Positions 34,674 to 42,794 of a stretch of DNA of 64,000 nt are shown here, piece by piece. The notes below the pieces were generated by a model that did not search any database, had not been told where the DNA came from, and saw only the letters and a list, made by a program, of their open reading frames with translations. The DNA comes from Scatomorpha sp964367935 (GTDB lineage Bacteria; Bacillota; Clostridia; Oscillospirales; Oscillospiraceae), in contig CAYIYZ010000007.1 of the NCBI GenBank assembly GCA_964367935.1, positions 59,760 through 123,759 on the forward strand, read 5' to 3'. Both the position numbers and the translations under genes were made by a program. Each line of letters begins with the position of its first letter. Positions within the stretch are counted from its first letter, which is position 1.

Positions 34674-35588
34674 ATGGGATTTTCGGCAAGTGATGTAAAG
34701 GACCTGCGCGAGAGAACCGGCGTAGGCATGATGGACTGCAAGAAGGCATTGGCTGAGTCTGATGGCAACATCGAAAAGGCGGTTGAGTGGCTACGTGAGA
34801 AGGGTCTTGCAGCAGCGCAGAAGAAGGCAGGACGCATAGCGGCAGAGGGCATGGCTTTTGCAACAGTAACAGACGGCCTTGGCGTAATAGTTGAAGTAAA
34901 CGCAGAGAGCGACTTCGTAGCGAAGAACGATCTGTTTGTTGACTATGTAAAGAAGGTCACTGAGGTAGTGGCAAAGGAGAACCCCGCAGATTTGGATGCA
35001 CTCTATGCTTGCAAGTACCCCGGCGAGGACAAGACAGTGCTTGAGGCACAGAACGACAAGGTTCTTGTCATAGGCGAGAACATAAAGGTTCGTCGTTTCG
35101 CACGTTTTGCAGAGGGTCTTAGCGTACCTTACGTGCACATGGGTGGCCGTATAGCAGTAATCATCAATATGGAAGTTGGCAAGGAGACAGAAGCTATAGC
35201 AGAGCTGGGACGTGACCTTGCTATGCAGGTAGCGGCACTGAATCCCACTTTCCTTGACAAGAGCGAGATAGACCAGGACTTTGTCGATGCCGAGATGAAG
35301 GTTCGTATGGCACAGGCTAAGGAAGACGAGAAGAATGCCGGTAAGTCGGACGAGATCCTTGAGAAGATTGTAACCGGTGGCTTAGCTAAGTACTACAAGG
35401 AAATCTGCTTACTACAGCAGGGCTTTGTAAAGGACGATAAGAGCAGCGTAGAGCAGCATATAGCAGCTGTTGCTAAGGCAGAGGGCACAACGATAAAGAT
35501 AAACTCATACACTCGCTTTGAAAAGGGCGAGGGCATAGAGAAGAAAGAGGACGACTTGGCAGCAGAGGTAGCGAAGCTGATAAAGTAA
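34674..35588 (+). CDS. tsf: Elongation factor Ts
   Basis: Nucleotide exchange factor that regenerates EF-Tu-GTP. The N-terminal UBA-like domain with ASDVKDLRERTGVGMMDCKKAL is seen, then the EF-Tu contact motif VEVNAESDFVAKND, two core subdomains and DKSEIDQDFVD with a C-terminal module containing KEICLLQQGFVKDD. 304 residues, full length. The ATG has AATGGAAGG a little distant. A strong terminator follows within 15 bases. Confidence 0.97.
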   Translation: MGFSASDVKDLRERTGVGMMDCKKALAESDGNIEKAVEWLREKGLAAAQKKAGRIAAEGMAFATVTDGLGVIVEVNAESDFVAKNDLFVDYVKKVTEVVAKENPADLDALYACKYPGEDKTVLEAQNDKVLVIGENIKVRRFARFAEGLSVPYVHMGGRIAVIINMEVGKETEAIAELGRDLAMQVAALNPTFLDKSEIDQDFVDAEMKVRMAQAKEDEKNAGKSDEILEKIVTGGLAKYYKEICLLQQGFVKDDKSSVEQHIAAVAKAEGTTIKINSYTRFEKGEGIEKKEDDLAAEVAKLIK

Positions 35589-35602
35589 GAAGTCCACATA
35601 GC

Positions 35603-35639
35603 AAAAACCCCGAGCACTGAAAGCGTGCTCGGGGTTTTT
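35603..35639 (+). terminator. Terminator of rpsB-tsf
   Basis: A 15-bp stem (35603-35617 and 35625-35639) with CCCCGAGCAC/GTGCTCGGGG core and a TTTTT run. Confidence 0.95.
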
Positions 35640-35951
35640 GTGTAGTTTACACAAAATTTACAATAGCGCTTGAAGGCTTGGCGAAAATACCTTGAAAAAT
35701 AAGGATGTTAGGTTAAAATGTGGGGGTCAAGCATTGTGAAAAATGTACTTAAGATTAGGGTAAGTGTAAGTGAATTAGGAGTAATTGGATGTGAAATAGT
35801 CAATATTTGCTTGATATTGAGAAAAAGTGCATATATAGAGAGTAAAGAAAGAACGGAGTGCGGGGTACAGGCATAGTGAATAATAATTAAACAATTGACA
35901 AAGTTTATATTCAACATTGAGGATAAGGCGGTGGGGCTTGCACAAAATGTG
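35640..35951. other. A/T-rich intergenic stretch without recognised features
   Basis: Between the tsf terminator and the rnf promoter. It has only short accidental frames and no stable long hairpin that I could see. A TTGACA lies at 35895-35900 but has no good -10 box at 17 bases. Confidence 0.6.
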
Positions 35952-35980
35952 TGGACATTTTATATTAATAGTGCTATGAT
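35952..35980 (+). promoter_or_regulatory. Promoter of the rnf operon
   Basis: TGGACA (35952-35957), 17-base spacer, TATGAT (35975-35980). It leaves a leader of about 100 bases before rnfC. Confidence 0.65.
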
Positions 35981-36089
35981 GTTAAACGACAAGTTTCGGG
36001 TACGTTTGAAGAGGTTGGTGCAGAAATCGACTTTGGAGCGTGTGCCCGTTAATGTTATGTGATAAGGGTGAAAAGGAGAGGTGATATAC

Positions 36090-37493
36090 ATGCCCTTCAA
36101 GTATTACGGGGGAGTGCATCCGGATTATGCAAAGGATGCAAAGGGCTCACCGGTGCGCAAGATAGAAGCACCGAAAGAGTTGGTTATACCCTTGGTGCAA
36201 CATATAGGTGCACCTATCCAAGCCATGGTGAAGGTGGGCGATTATGTTAAGCTGGGACAGACCATAGCTTCCAGTGTAGCGCCTATGTCGGCACCGGTAC
36301 ATGCTTCGGTGTCGGGTACGGTAAAAGCAGTGGAGCCAAGACGTCATATGTTGGGTGACATGGTAATGTCGATTGTGATCGAGAATGACTTCGAGGATAC
36401 ACCGGCAAATGAGATGGAACCCTTGACAGAGGCGGAGCGCAAGGATCCTGAGAAGATAATACAGCGCATAAGAGATGCTGGCATCGTTGGCATGGGCGGC
36501 GCTATGTTCCCGACAGCGTTTAAGATCAGCGGCGCACGTGGCAAAGTAGATACCGTAGTAATAAACGGTGCTGAGTGTGAACCGTATCTATGTGGTGACC
36601 ATCGCACTATGCTTGAGTATCCTTTGGAACTCATGAAGGGTATAAATCTCATACGTATAGCGCATGGTTTGGACAAGATCAAGTACGGCATTGAGAAGAA
36701 CAAGCAGGATGCAATAGACTTATTGAGCTCAATGAGTCCGGAGCGTTACGGCATAGAGATAGTGCCGGAGGAAGTTAAATATCCTCAGGGTGCTGAGAAG
36801 ATGCAGGTAAAGGCGAATACAAACCGTGAGGTAAAGCCGGGCGGCATTCCTTCCGGTGTTGGGGCAAACGTAATATCCACTTATACAGCCTACGCCATAT
36901 ACAAGGCCTGTTATGAGGGTGAGCCTTTGACAGAACGTATTTGTACTGTGGCAGGTTCCTGTGTAGCGGAAGCTCAAAATCTACTTGTAAGAGTGGGTAC
37001 TCCTGTGTTGCATGTGTTCAAGGAAGCTGGTGGATTCACACGTGAGCCGGATCGTATATGCATGGGCGGACCTCTAATGGGCATATGTGTGGCTGACTTA
37101 ACTGCGGGCCTTGTGAAGGGTGCGGCAGGACTGCTTGCTTTTGCACCCGAGGAGAACTTAGAGGTAGAGAACCCGGTGTGCATACGTTGCGGAAACTGTG
37201 TAACTCACTGTCCTATGAAGTTGGAGCCTTTGTACATGTATGCGCATGTACATAAGCGCAACTATGATAAGATGAACGAGTACCATGTCAATAGCTGTTT
37301 CGAGTGCGGAAGCTGTTCATACGGTTGCCCGGGCAGATTACCGCTCACACATAGCTTTAAGCTCGGCAAGGCATTGCTTCGTGCAAAGGCAGCAGATGAC
37401 AAGGCGCGTACGCAGGCGGTAACGGCAAAGACGATAACGCAGAAGGCTGAGTCTGATGCTGCAAAGACCGAGAAGAAGGAGGTAAAGCAGTAA
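36090..37493 (+). CDS. rnfC: Rnf complex subunit C
   Basis: Peripheral iron-sulfur/FMN subunit that connects NAD+ to the Rnf ferredoxin:NAD+ oxidoreductase. Seen: GGVHPDYAKDAK, the NADH/FMN-binding GIVGMGGAMFPT and GAECEPYLCGDH, and two 4Fe-4S motifs, CIRCGNCVTHCPMKLEP and CFECGSCSYGCPGRLPL. The C-terminal tail is Ala/Lys-rich. The ATG at 36090 follows AAAGGAGAGG; the frame also allows GTG at 36081. About 467 residues. First of six genes in the order C-D-G-E-A-B typical of Clostridia, overlapping rnfD at TAATG. Confidence 0.96.
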   Translation: MPFKYYGGVHPDYAKDAKGSPVRKIEAPKELVIPLVQHIGAPIQAMVKVGDYVKLGQTIASSVAPMSAPVHASVSGTVKAVEPRRHMLGDMVMSIVIENDFEDTPANEMEPLTEAERKDPEKIIQRIRDAGIVGMGGAMFPTAFKISGARGKVDTVVINGAECEPYLCGDHRTMLEYPLELMKGINLIRIAHGLDKIKYGIEKNKQDAIDLLSSMSPERYGIEIVPEEVKYPQGAEKMQVKANTNREVKPGGIPSGVGANVISTYTAYAIYKACYEGEPLTERICTVAGSCVAEAQNLLVRVGTPVLHVFKEAGGFTREPDRICMGGPLMGICVADLTAGLVKGAAGLLAFAPEENLEVENPVCIRCGNCVTHCPMKLEPLYMYAHVHKRNYDKMNEYHVNSCFECGSCSYGCPGRLPLTHSFKLGKALLRAKAADDKARTQAVTAKTITQKAESDAAKTEKKEVKQ

Positions 37494-38545
37494 TGACGGA
37501 GAAAACGGTATTTAAAGTAACCTCAAACCCGGTGCTTAGAGCGAAGCGCGGTACGAAGGAAATAATGCGAGATGTGCTAATTGCTATGGTTCCGGCTCTT
37601 GCAGTTGGAGTGTGGATGTTCGGGCTAAATGCTTTGCTTCTACTATTAGTTAGTGTTGCGTCCTGTGTTTTCTTCGAGTGGGCGTACAGGAAGCTGATGA
37701 AAAAAGAGCAGACAATAGGCGATTTATCTGCAGTCGTTACCGGCGTTTTGATGGCGATGGTGTTACCTGCTGAGCTACCGCTTTGGATGGCGGTAATAGG
37801 CGCATTTTTCGCAATAATAATAGTTAAGCAGCTGTTTGGCGGCATAGGCAAGAACTTCGTAAACCCTGCTTTGGCGGCACGTGCGTTCTTGTTCTCTTAC
37901 CCTGTGGCGATGACTACATGGTCGGTACCTTCGGCGCTCAGCTCTGCTGTGGATGCGGAGACTATGGCGACACCACTTACATATATGTTTGGTGGCGAGG
38001 CATTGCCGAGCTACATGAACTTGGCTAACACTTTCTTCGGCACTATACCCGGTAGCATGGGTGAAGTGAGTGCTTTGGCTATCATTGCAGGCGGTGTGTT
38101 CCTAATGTGGCGTGGAGTAATTACATGGCGCATACCTGCGAGCTTTTTGGGTGCGGTTGCACTTATCAGCGTAATATTCGGTGGAGAGGGATATGGCAAT
38201 GTTGAGTTTATGCTCCTAAACCTCTGCACAGGCGGTGTAATGCTTGGTGCGTTCTTTATGGCTACAGACTATTCCTCCAGCCCTGTGAACTTGAAGGCAC
38301 AGTTGGTGTACGGTTTCGGTTGCGGAGCGATAACGATGCTTATACGTTACTTCGGTTCTTATCCGGAGGGTGTGAGCTATGCTATCTTGGTCATGAACAG
38401 CTGTGCATGGAGCCTAGATAAGCTCATGCGTCCTTTGCAGTTCGGTGTATCTACGGCGGACTATAAGGCAGAGAAGGCGGCGGCTAAGGCTCTAAAGAAG
38501 CGTGAGAAGCTGGAGAAGAGTAAAAAAGGGGGGCTTGACATATGA
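37493..38545 (+). CDS. rnfD: Rnf complex subunit D
   Basis: Integral membrane subunit with about nine to ten helices and a covalently bound FMN. The attachment threonine is expected in the ATPL segment, seen here as AETMATPLTY. GGIGKNFVNPALAARAFLF and TDYSSSPVNLKAQLVYG are family signatures. 350 residues with a basic cytoplasmic tail. It starts in the stop of rnfC and overlaps rnfG by four bases. It forms the ion path with RnfA and RnfE; Na+ versus H+ cannot be told here. Confidence 0.95.
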   Translation: MTEKTVFKVTSNPVLRAKRGTKEIMRDVLIAMVPALAVGVWMFGLNALLLLLVSVASCVFFEWAYRKLMKKEQTIGDLSAVVTGVLMAMVLPAELPLWMAVIGAFFAIIIVKQLFGGIGKNFVNPALAARAFLFSYPVAMTTWSVPSALSSAVDAETMATPLTYMFGGEALPSYMNLANTFFGTIPGSMGEVSALAIIAGGVFLMWRGVITWRIPASFLGAVALISVIFGGEGYGNVEFMLLNLCTGGVMLGAFFMATDYSSSPVNLKAQLVYGFGCGAITMLIRYFGSYPEGVSYAILVMNSCAWSLDKLMRPLQFGVSTADYKAEKAAAKALKKREKLEKSKKGGLDI

Positions 38546-39075
38546 CGAGCAATGCAGGTCACATAATTAAGCTTGCCATAATATTGTTTGTGGTAGCTGC
38601 GGCGACCTCGGGCATACTCGGCGGCGTAAATGCTATAACGGAAGACCCGATAGAGGAGATACGCTTAGCGAATACGGCGGCGGCGTTTGCGGACGTACTG
38701 CCTACGGATAGCGAGTATGCGACAGTGGAATATACAGATGCAACGGGTGCGGTAACGGGCGTATTTGAGGCACCTGAGGGCTATGTGATACAGCTTCTTG
38801 TGTCCGGAAGTCAGGGCATGATAGACATGGTTGTCGGTGTGAATATGGACGGCGTAGTACAGGGCGTGTCACTCATAGATCATGCGGAGACACCGGGCTT
38901 GGGAGCAAAGGCAGACGAAGCGTCATTCCGTGACCAGTTTGTCGGGGCGGAAGGCTTTGTGGCTGTTACGAAGGACGGCGGAGAGATAGCATCTATTTCT
39001 GGCGCCACTGTCACGAGCCGTGCGGTTGCCAATGCGGTTAGTATAGCGACAGAGCTTGTCGCCGCGATGGCTTAG
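38542..39075 (+). CDS. rnfG: Rnf complex subunit G
   Basis: Membrane-anchored flavoprotein with one N-terminal helix (IIKLAIILFVVAAATSGILGGV) and an extracytoplasmic FMN-binding domain. The covalent FMN threonine lies in SISGATVTSRAV, an intact SGATxTS motif. TPGLGAKADEASFRDQF is also typical. 177 residues. The start overlaps the rnfD stop (ATGA). rnfE follows after 11 bases. Confidence 0.95.
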   Translation: MTSNAGHIIKLAIILFVVAAATSGILGGVNAITEDPIEEIRLANTAAAFADVLPTDSEYATVEYTDATGAVTGVFEAPEGYVIQLLVSGSQGMIDMVVGVNMDGVVQGVSLIDHAETPGLGAKADEASFRDQFVGAEGFVAVTKDGGEIASISGATVTSRAVANAVSIATELVAAMA

Positions 39076-39086
39076 GAGGTTGAGAG

Positions 39087-39818
39087 ATGAAATATAGTAC
39101 AATATTTAAAGACGGCTTGAGCTCGAACAACCCTGTTCTAATACAGCTCGTCGGTATGTGTGCGACGATGGCGATTACAACCTCGCTCTTTAACGGACTG
39201 GGCATGGGATTGTCGGTGCTTGTGATACTTACTTGCTGTAACATAGTTGTGTCGGCTATGCGTAAGGTCATACCGAACGATATACGTCTTGCGATCTTCG
39301 TTGTTGTTATAGCCGGCTTTGTTACGATAGTTGACTTACTTCTGCAGGCGTTTGTTCCTGCGCTGTCAAATGCTTTGGGTGTGTTTATACCTCTGATCGT
39401 GGTTAACTGCACAATCATAGGACGTGCTGAGGCATTTGCACAGAAGAACGATATAGGTCGTTCGGCGGTAGACGGAATAGCACAGGGGCTCGGCTTCACT
39501 TTAGTACTTGTTGCGATGAGTGTGGTACGTGAGCTTCTAGGCTCGGGCACCTTTGGTGGCGGACTCATAGACATAGCTGAGGGCTTTAGGATAACTATGG
39601 ACGGCACAGGCGCCGGCATAAGGATCATACCCGAACAGTTCGGAGCATTATTGCTCATCATGCCCTTTGGTGGCTTCTTGACCTTGGGCGTATTGATAGC
39701 TGTTATGCAGAAGGTGAATAACAATACTAAGGATAAGGCTGAAGCGCTCCGCAAGGCGGAGGTAAGCGCACAGCTTGCGGCATACATGGCAGAGAAGGAG
39801 GTCGGAGCGAATGACTGA
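39087..39818 (+). CDS. rnfE: Rnf complex subunit E
   Basis: Six-helix membrane subunit that pairs with RnfA in opposite topology; together they hold a [2Fe-2S] cluster at the interface. The N-terminal SSNNPVLIQLVGMCATMAITTS and GRAEAFAQKNDIGRSAVDGIAQGLGFT are typical, and the cluster Cys candidates include the VVNCTIIGRAEAF segment. 243 residues. The start has AGGAGG. Its stop overlaps the start of rnfA. Confidence 0.95.
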   Translation: MKYSTIFKDGLSSNNPVLIQLVGMCATMAITTSLFNGLGMGLSVLVILTCCNIVVSAMRKVIPNDIRLAIFVVVIAGFVTIVDLLLQAFVPALSNALGVFIPLIVVNCTIIGRAEAFAQKNDIGRSAVDGIAQGLGFTLVLVAMSVVRELLGSGTFGGGLIDIAEGFRITMDGTGAGIRIIPEQFGALLLIMPFGGFLTLGVLIAVMQKVNNNTKDKAEALRKAEVSAQLAAYMAEKEVGAND

Positions 39819-40392
39819 GTTACTATCGATATCCCTTGGAGCTATACTGATAAATAACTTTATCTTCTCACAGTTTTTGGGCATATGTCCGTTCTTGGGC
39901 GTATCGCAGAAGGCGGATACAGCGTTCGGAATGGGCATGGCGGTTACATTTGTTATGGGACTTGCTTCGGCAATATGCTGGGTACTCAATGAGTACGTGC
40001 TGATACCGCTGAGCTTGGGTTATATGCAGACTTTGGCGTTTATCTTGGTAATCGCAGTACTTGTACAGCTTGTTGAGATGTTCTTGAAGAAGTCCATACC
40101 TGCATTGTACTCGGCATTGGGTATATATCTACCCTTGATAACGACGAACTGTGCGGTATTGGGCGTTGTACTGCTCAATACACAGAACAACTACAACTTT
40201 ATAGAGAGCTTGGTATACGGCATAACGGGCGGCGTGGGCTTCATGCTTGCGATAGTACTGTTTGCTACTGTACGTGAGCGTTTGGAGTTTGCCGATACAC
40301 CTAAGAGTTTTGAGGGCTCACCGATAAACTTGGTAGCGGCGGCCTTGCTGGCATTGGCCTTTATGGGCTTCTCCGGCATGAAGATCTGGTAA
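39811..40392 (+). CDS. rnfA: Rnf complex subunit A
   Basis: Six-helix membrane subunit, partner of RnfE. Signatures: ILINNFIFSQFLGICPFLGVS, LPLITTNCAVLGV (cluster Cys in TTNC), and a C-terminal LAFMGFSGMKIW. About 193 residues from the ATG at 39811, which follows AGGAGGTCGGAGCG; the frame opens earlier at 39775 inside rnfE, but that would not match the family N-terminus. rnfB follows after 12 bases. Confidence 0.95.
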   Translation: MTELLSISLGAILINNFIFSQFLGICPFLGVSQKADTAFGMGMAVTFVMGLASAICWVLNEYVLIPLSLGYMQTLAFILVIAVLVQLVEMFLKKSIPALYSALGIYLPLITTNCAVLGVVLLNTQNNYNFIESLVYGITGGVGFMLAIVLFATVRERLEFADTPKSFEGSPINLVAAALLALAFMGFSGMKIW

Positions 40393-40404
40393 GGGGGAAG
40401 CTTG

Positions 40405-41217
40405 ATGCAAAACATTATAAATGCAGTGTTGGTGTTGGGCGTAACGGGCGCATGTTTCGGAGCGCTATTGGCAGTGGCATCTAAGATATTTTACGTACCG
40501 CAAGATCCGCGCATAGATGAGGTGCGTGAGTTTTTGGCAGGCGCTAACTGTGGTGCTTGCGGATTTCCCGGTTGTGACGGCTATGCAGCGGCGGTAGTAG
40601 CCGGTGCGGCACCTAACTTGTGCACACCTGCCGGCGCGGCAGCTAATGCAAAGATAGCGTCAGTCATGGGCTTGGATGCAAAAGCGGACGTAAAGTGCGT
40701 GGCACGAGTGGCCTGTGGCGGAAAGCTTGACACCGCTTTACCATTATTTGACTACGTAGGGCCGCAAGACTGTTCTGCAGCTATGCGCTTCGGTAACAAT
40801 GGTCCTAAGCTTTGCCCTGCAAGTTGTATAGGTATGGGAAGCTGTGTACATGCATGTAAATTCGACGCACTTGAAGTCATAGATGGCGTGGCAGTAGTTG
40901 ATAGGGAAAAGTGCGTAGGCTGCATGGCATGCCAATCAGCTTGCCCTAAGGGTATCATAGAGAAGGTGCCTTATCACTCACCGGCGCATGTAAGGTGCAG
41001 CTCAAAGGACAAGGGGCCGGTTGTCATGAAGCGTTGTAAGGTCGGCTGTATATCCTGCACGAAATGCGTTAAGACTTGTGAGTTCGATGCCATACACATG
41101 GTTGAAGGCATAGCAGTCATTAACTACGAAAAGTGCACGGGTTGCAAGAAATGCATAGCAGCTTGCCCACGCAAAATAATCGAGGAAGTTCCTGTATTGG
41201 AGCAAGTAGAAGTATAA
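40405..41217 (+). CDS. rnfB: Rnf complex subunit B
   Basis: Iron-sulfur entry subunit that accepts electrons from reduced ferredoxin. One N-terminal helix, then a 4Fe-4S motif of ApbC/RnfB type (GANCGACGFPGCDGYAAAV), and at least four further CxxCxxCxxxCP-type motifs, including CVGCMACQSACPKG, CISCTKCVKTCEF and CTGCKKCIAACPRK. 270 residues. The ATG at 40405 has AAGGGGGAAG. Last gene of the operon, ending at a strong terminator. Confidence 0.96.
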   Translation: MQNIINAVLVLGVTGACFGALLAVASKIFYVPQDPRIDEVREFLAGANCGACGFPGCDGYAAAVVAGAAPNLCTPAGAAANAKIASVMGLDAKADVKCVARVACGGKLDTALPLFDYVGPQDCSAAMRFGNNGPKLCPASCIGMGSCVHACKFDALEVIDGVAVVDREKCVGCMACQSACPKGIIEKVPYHSPAHVRCSSKDKGPVVMKRCKVGCISCTKCVKTCEFDAIHMVEGIAVINYEKCTGCKKCIAACPRKIIEEVPVLEQVEV

Positions 41218-41252
41218 AAAATAGAGGAGGGCTTAAGCCCTCCTCTATTTTT
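41217..41252 (+). terminator. Terminator of the rnf operon
   Basis: A perfect 16-bp stem (41217-41232 and 41237-41252, TTAA loop), with the last stop codon merging into its A-run. Confidence 0.95.
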
Positions 41253-41254
41253 CG

Positions 41255-41504
41255 CCCGTAGGGAACGGTCTTGACCGTTCCGACCCCTCCGCACACGTAG
41301 GGGCGAACCTATGTGTGCGCCCGAACCATTTTTCTGCGGAAAAATGGTTTTTTTGTTTTTATTTTTTGTTGTTTTTTAGTTGGGGCTATGCCCCGAGCCC
41401 CTTGGGGATTTCGCTTTCTGCGGAAAGCGAGCAGGGACGCTGTCCCTGCACCCTGCGATTTTTTGAAAAAAATCGAGTAAAACTTTTAATTCGGCTTCTC
41501 CCCA
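41255..41504 (-). repeat. Composite palindromic intergenic element, copy 6
   Basis: Minus orientation, between the converging rnfB and rpsR ends. Read on the minus strand: head GGGGAGAAGCCGAATTAA; A/T hairpin with changed but paired stem (CGATTTTTTTC/GAAAAAAATCG type); AGGGAC/GTCCCT; CGCTTTC-CGCA-GAAAGCG; CCCC/GGGG; TTGGGGC or CGGGGC hairpin; A-rich linker; ACCATTTTTCC hairpin; GGGCG/CGCCC; GGAACGGTC/GACCGTTCC. Head is 77 bases beyond the rpsR stop, after that gene's terminator. Confidence 0.9.
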
Positions 41505-41530
41505 AGGACTGTCGTGCGTACAAGTCAAAA

Positions 41531-41558
41531 AGGGAGAGTGTCGAAAGACACCCTCCCC
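41531..41558 (-). terminator. Terminator of rpsF-ssb-rpsR
   Basis: GGGAGAGTGTC-GAAA-GACACCCTCCC, one mismatch, followed on the minus strand by a T-run. Confidence 0.85.
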
Positions 41559-41580
41559 TTGAATATTCGGTTTCCTACAA

Positions 41581-41814
41581 TCAGTCTGTGACGTAGGGAA
41601 TCAGAGCGATCTGACGTGACCTCTTTATAGCCACAGTCAACTCACGCTGATGCATAGCGCAAGTACCGGTGGTACGGCGCGGCAGTATCTTACTGCGCTC
41701 GGACATAAACTTCTTAAGTTTAACTATGTCCTTATAGTCAATATGTGTGCTTCTGTCAACGCAGAACTGGCACACCTTTTTACGCTTGTGACCTTTACTC
41801 TTATCGTAAGCCAA
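41581..41814 (-). CDS. rpsR: Small ribosomal subunit protein bS18
   Basis: Binds S6 in the 30S platform. 77 residues with the zinc-type form KVCQFCVDRSTHIDYKD (CxxC at the N-terminus), KFMSERSKILPRRTTGTCAMHQRELT and AIKRSRQIALIPY. The start is TTG at 41814, with AGGAGGGG seven bases upstream. A zinc-containing copy may be matched elsewhere by a zinc-free form, which is not visible here. Last gene of the operon rpsF-ssb-rpsR. Confidence 0.96.
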   Translation of the reverse strand: MAYDKSKGHKRKKVCQFCVDRSTHIDYKDIVKLKKFMSERSKILPRRTTGTCAMHQRELTVAIKRSRQIALIPYVTD

Positions 41815-41853
41815 AGTATTCCCCTCCTATTAATAATGTTGAGTTAAATTGTG

Positions 41854-42348
41854 TTAGAACGGCAACTCGCCGTCCCCGTCGTCAATCTCCGCAAAAGAGG
41901 AGTTTCTGCCTCCTGCGGGTGCACGGTCATAAGGCGCGCGGCTATCATAAGATGGGCCGGCATCAGACCTGAAACTTCCGCCCACGGGCTCGGAACGATA
42001 GTCGGAGCGTCCGCCTTCGGACGAATCACGTCTCTTGGTCTCGCCGAAATAAACGTTGTCAGCTACAACTTCAGCGGTACGACGCTTGTTACCCTCTTTG
42101 TCATTCCAGTCACGTATCTGCAGCCTACCCTGAACGACAGCCATACTGCCCTTCGTGAAGTACTTAGAAACGAACTCGCCTGTGGAGCGCCATGCAACAC
42201 AATCGATGAAATCCGTCTGCCTCTCCTCGCCACGACCGTAGTCACGGTCAACTGCAAGTGTGAAAGAAGCAACGGGTGTCTGCGACTGCGTGTAACGCAG
42301 CTCGGGATCACGGGTCAAACGCCCCATGATGGTGATAGTGTTTAACAT
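41854..42348 (-). CDS. ssb: Single-stranded DNA-binding protein
   Basis: Tetrameric OB-fold protein that coats single-stranded DNA and recruits repair and replication partners. N-terminal MLNTITIMGRLTRDPELRYTQS, then ACV-like core VACVDR-type segment VAWRSTGEFVSKYFTKGSMAVVQGRLQ, a flexible Gly/Ser/Arg-rich linker, and the acidic partner-binding tip DDGDGELPF. 164 residues. It lies between rpsF and rpsR, the conserved arrangement. Confidence 0.96.
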   Translation of the reverse strand: MLNTITIMGRLTRDPELRYTQSQTPVASFTLAVDRDYGRGEERQTDFIDCVAWRSTGEFVSKYFTKGSMAVVQGRLQIRDWNDKEGNKRRTAEVVADNVYFGETKRRDSSEGGRSDYRSEPVGGSFRSDAGPSYDSRAPYDRAPAGGRNSSFAEIDDGDGELPF

Positions 42349-42363
42349 TGCACCTGTACCCCC

Positions 42364-42660
42364 TTACTCAGGACGAGCTGTGATAAGGCTACGCAGAATG
42401 CCATCTGTTATGCCAAGCACACGATCTAACTCAGCGGGGAAATCGGGAACACAAGTAAACTTGACGAGAACGTAGTAACCTTCGGAAATGTAGTTGATCT
42501 CGTAAGCTAGTTTGCGCTTACCGATCTCCTCCATCTCTTCAAGTGTACCGTTTTGCTCGACAAGCGTCTTGAACTTCTCAACGATACCAGCTATGGTCTC
42601 TTCGTCGAGCTTCGGGTTGATGATATACATCAGCTCATATTTTTCGCTTGTTTTTGCCAT
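42364..42660 (-). CDS. rpsF: Small ribosomal subunit protein bS6
   Basis: Platform protein that partners S18. Seen: KYELMYIINPKLDEETIAGIVEKFK, then LAYEINYISEGYYVLVKF and the basic C-terminal LITARPE. The ATG at 42660 has GGAGGTG; the frame extends to 42702 but through the leader. 98 residues. First gene of the operon, with its own promoter and a hairpin leader. Confidence 0.95.
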   Translation of the reverse strand: MAKTSEKYELMYIINPKLDEETIAGIVEKFKTLVEQNGTLEEMEEIGKRKLAYEINYISEGYYVLVKFTCVPDFPAELDRVLGITDGILRSLITARPE

Positions 42661-42686
42661 GGTTGCACCTCCTTTTGGACTCCGGC

Positions 42687-42730
42687 CCGCTTTTGCGGAC
42701 AAGGATATAAGCCTGTCTTTTGACAGGCTT
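42687..42730 (-). promoter_or_regulatory. Leader hairpins of rpsF, possible S6:S18 binding site
   Basis: The roughly 70-base leader holds AAGCCTGTC-AAAA-GACAGGCTT (42709-42730) and CCGC-AAAA-GCGG (42687-42698) followed by GGCCGG. The S6:S18 complex is known to bind a CCG-containing element in rpsF leaders of many bacteria; this leader has the right place and size, but the exact motif was not verified. Confidence 0.4.
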
Positions 42731-42734
42731 ATAC

Positions 42735-42762
42735 ATTATACCTCATAAACAAAATTTGTCAA
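42735..42762 (-). promoter_or_regulatory. Promoter of rpsF-ssb-rpsR
   Basis: On the minus strand: TTGACA (42762-42757), 16-base spacer, TATAAT (42740-42735). Both boxes match consensus fully. Confidence 0.85.
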
Positions 42763-42794
42763 GTATTTTCGAGAATTTAAGTGTATAGACGTAC

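Noticed and set aside
35895..35925. Second rnf promoter with a perfect TTGACA
   Set aside because: No acceptable -10 box at 16-18 bases; the pair at 35952-35980 is better.
41315..41596. Plus-strand frame of 93 codons across repeat copy 6
   Set aside because: Its peptide is the repeat translation seen at other copies. It lies after the rnf terminator with no promoter or ribosome site.
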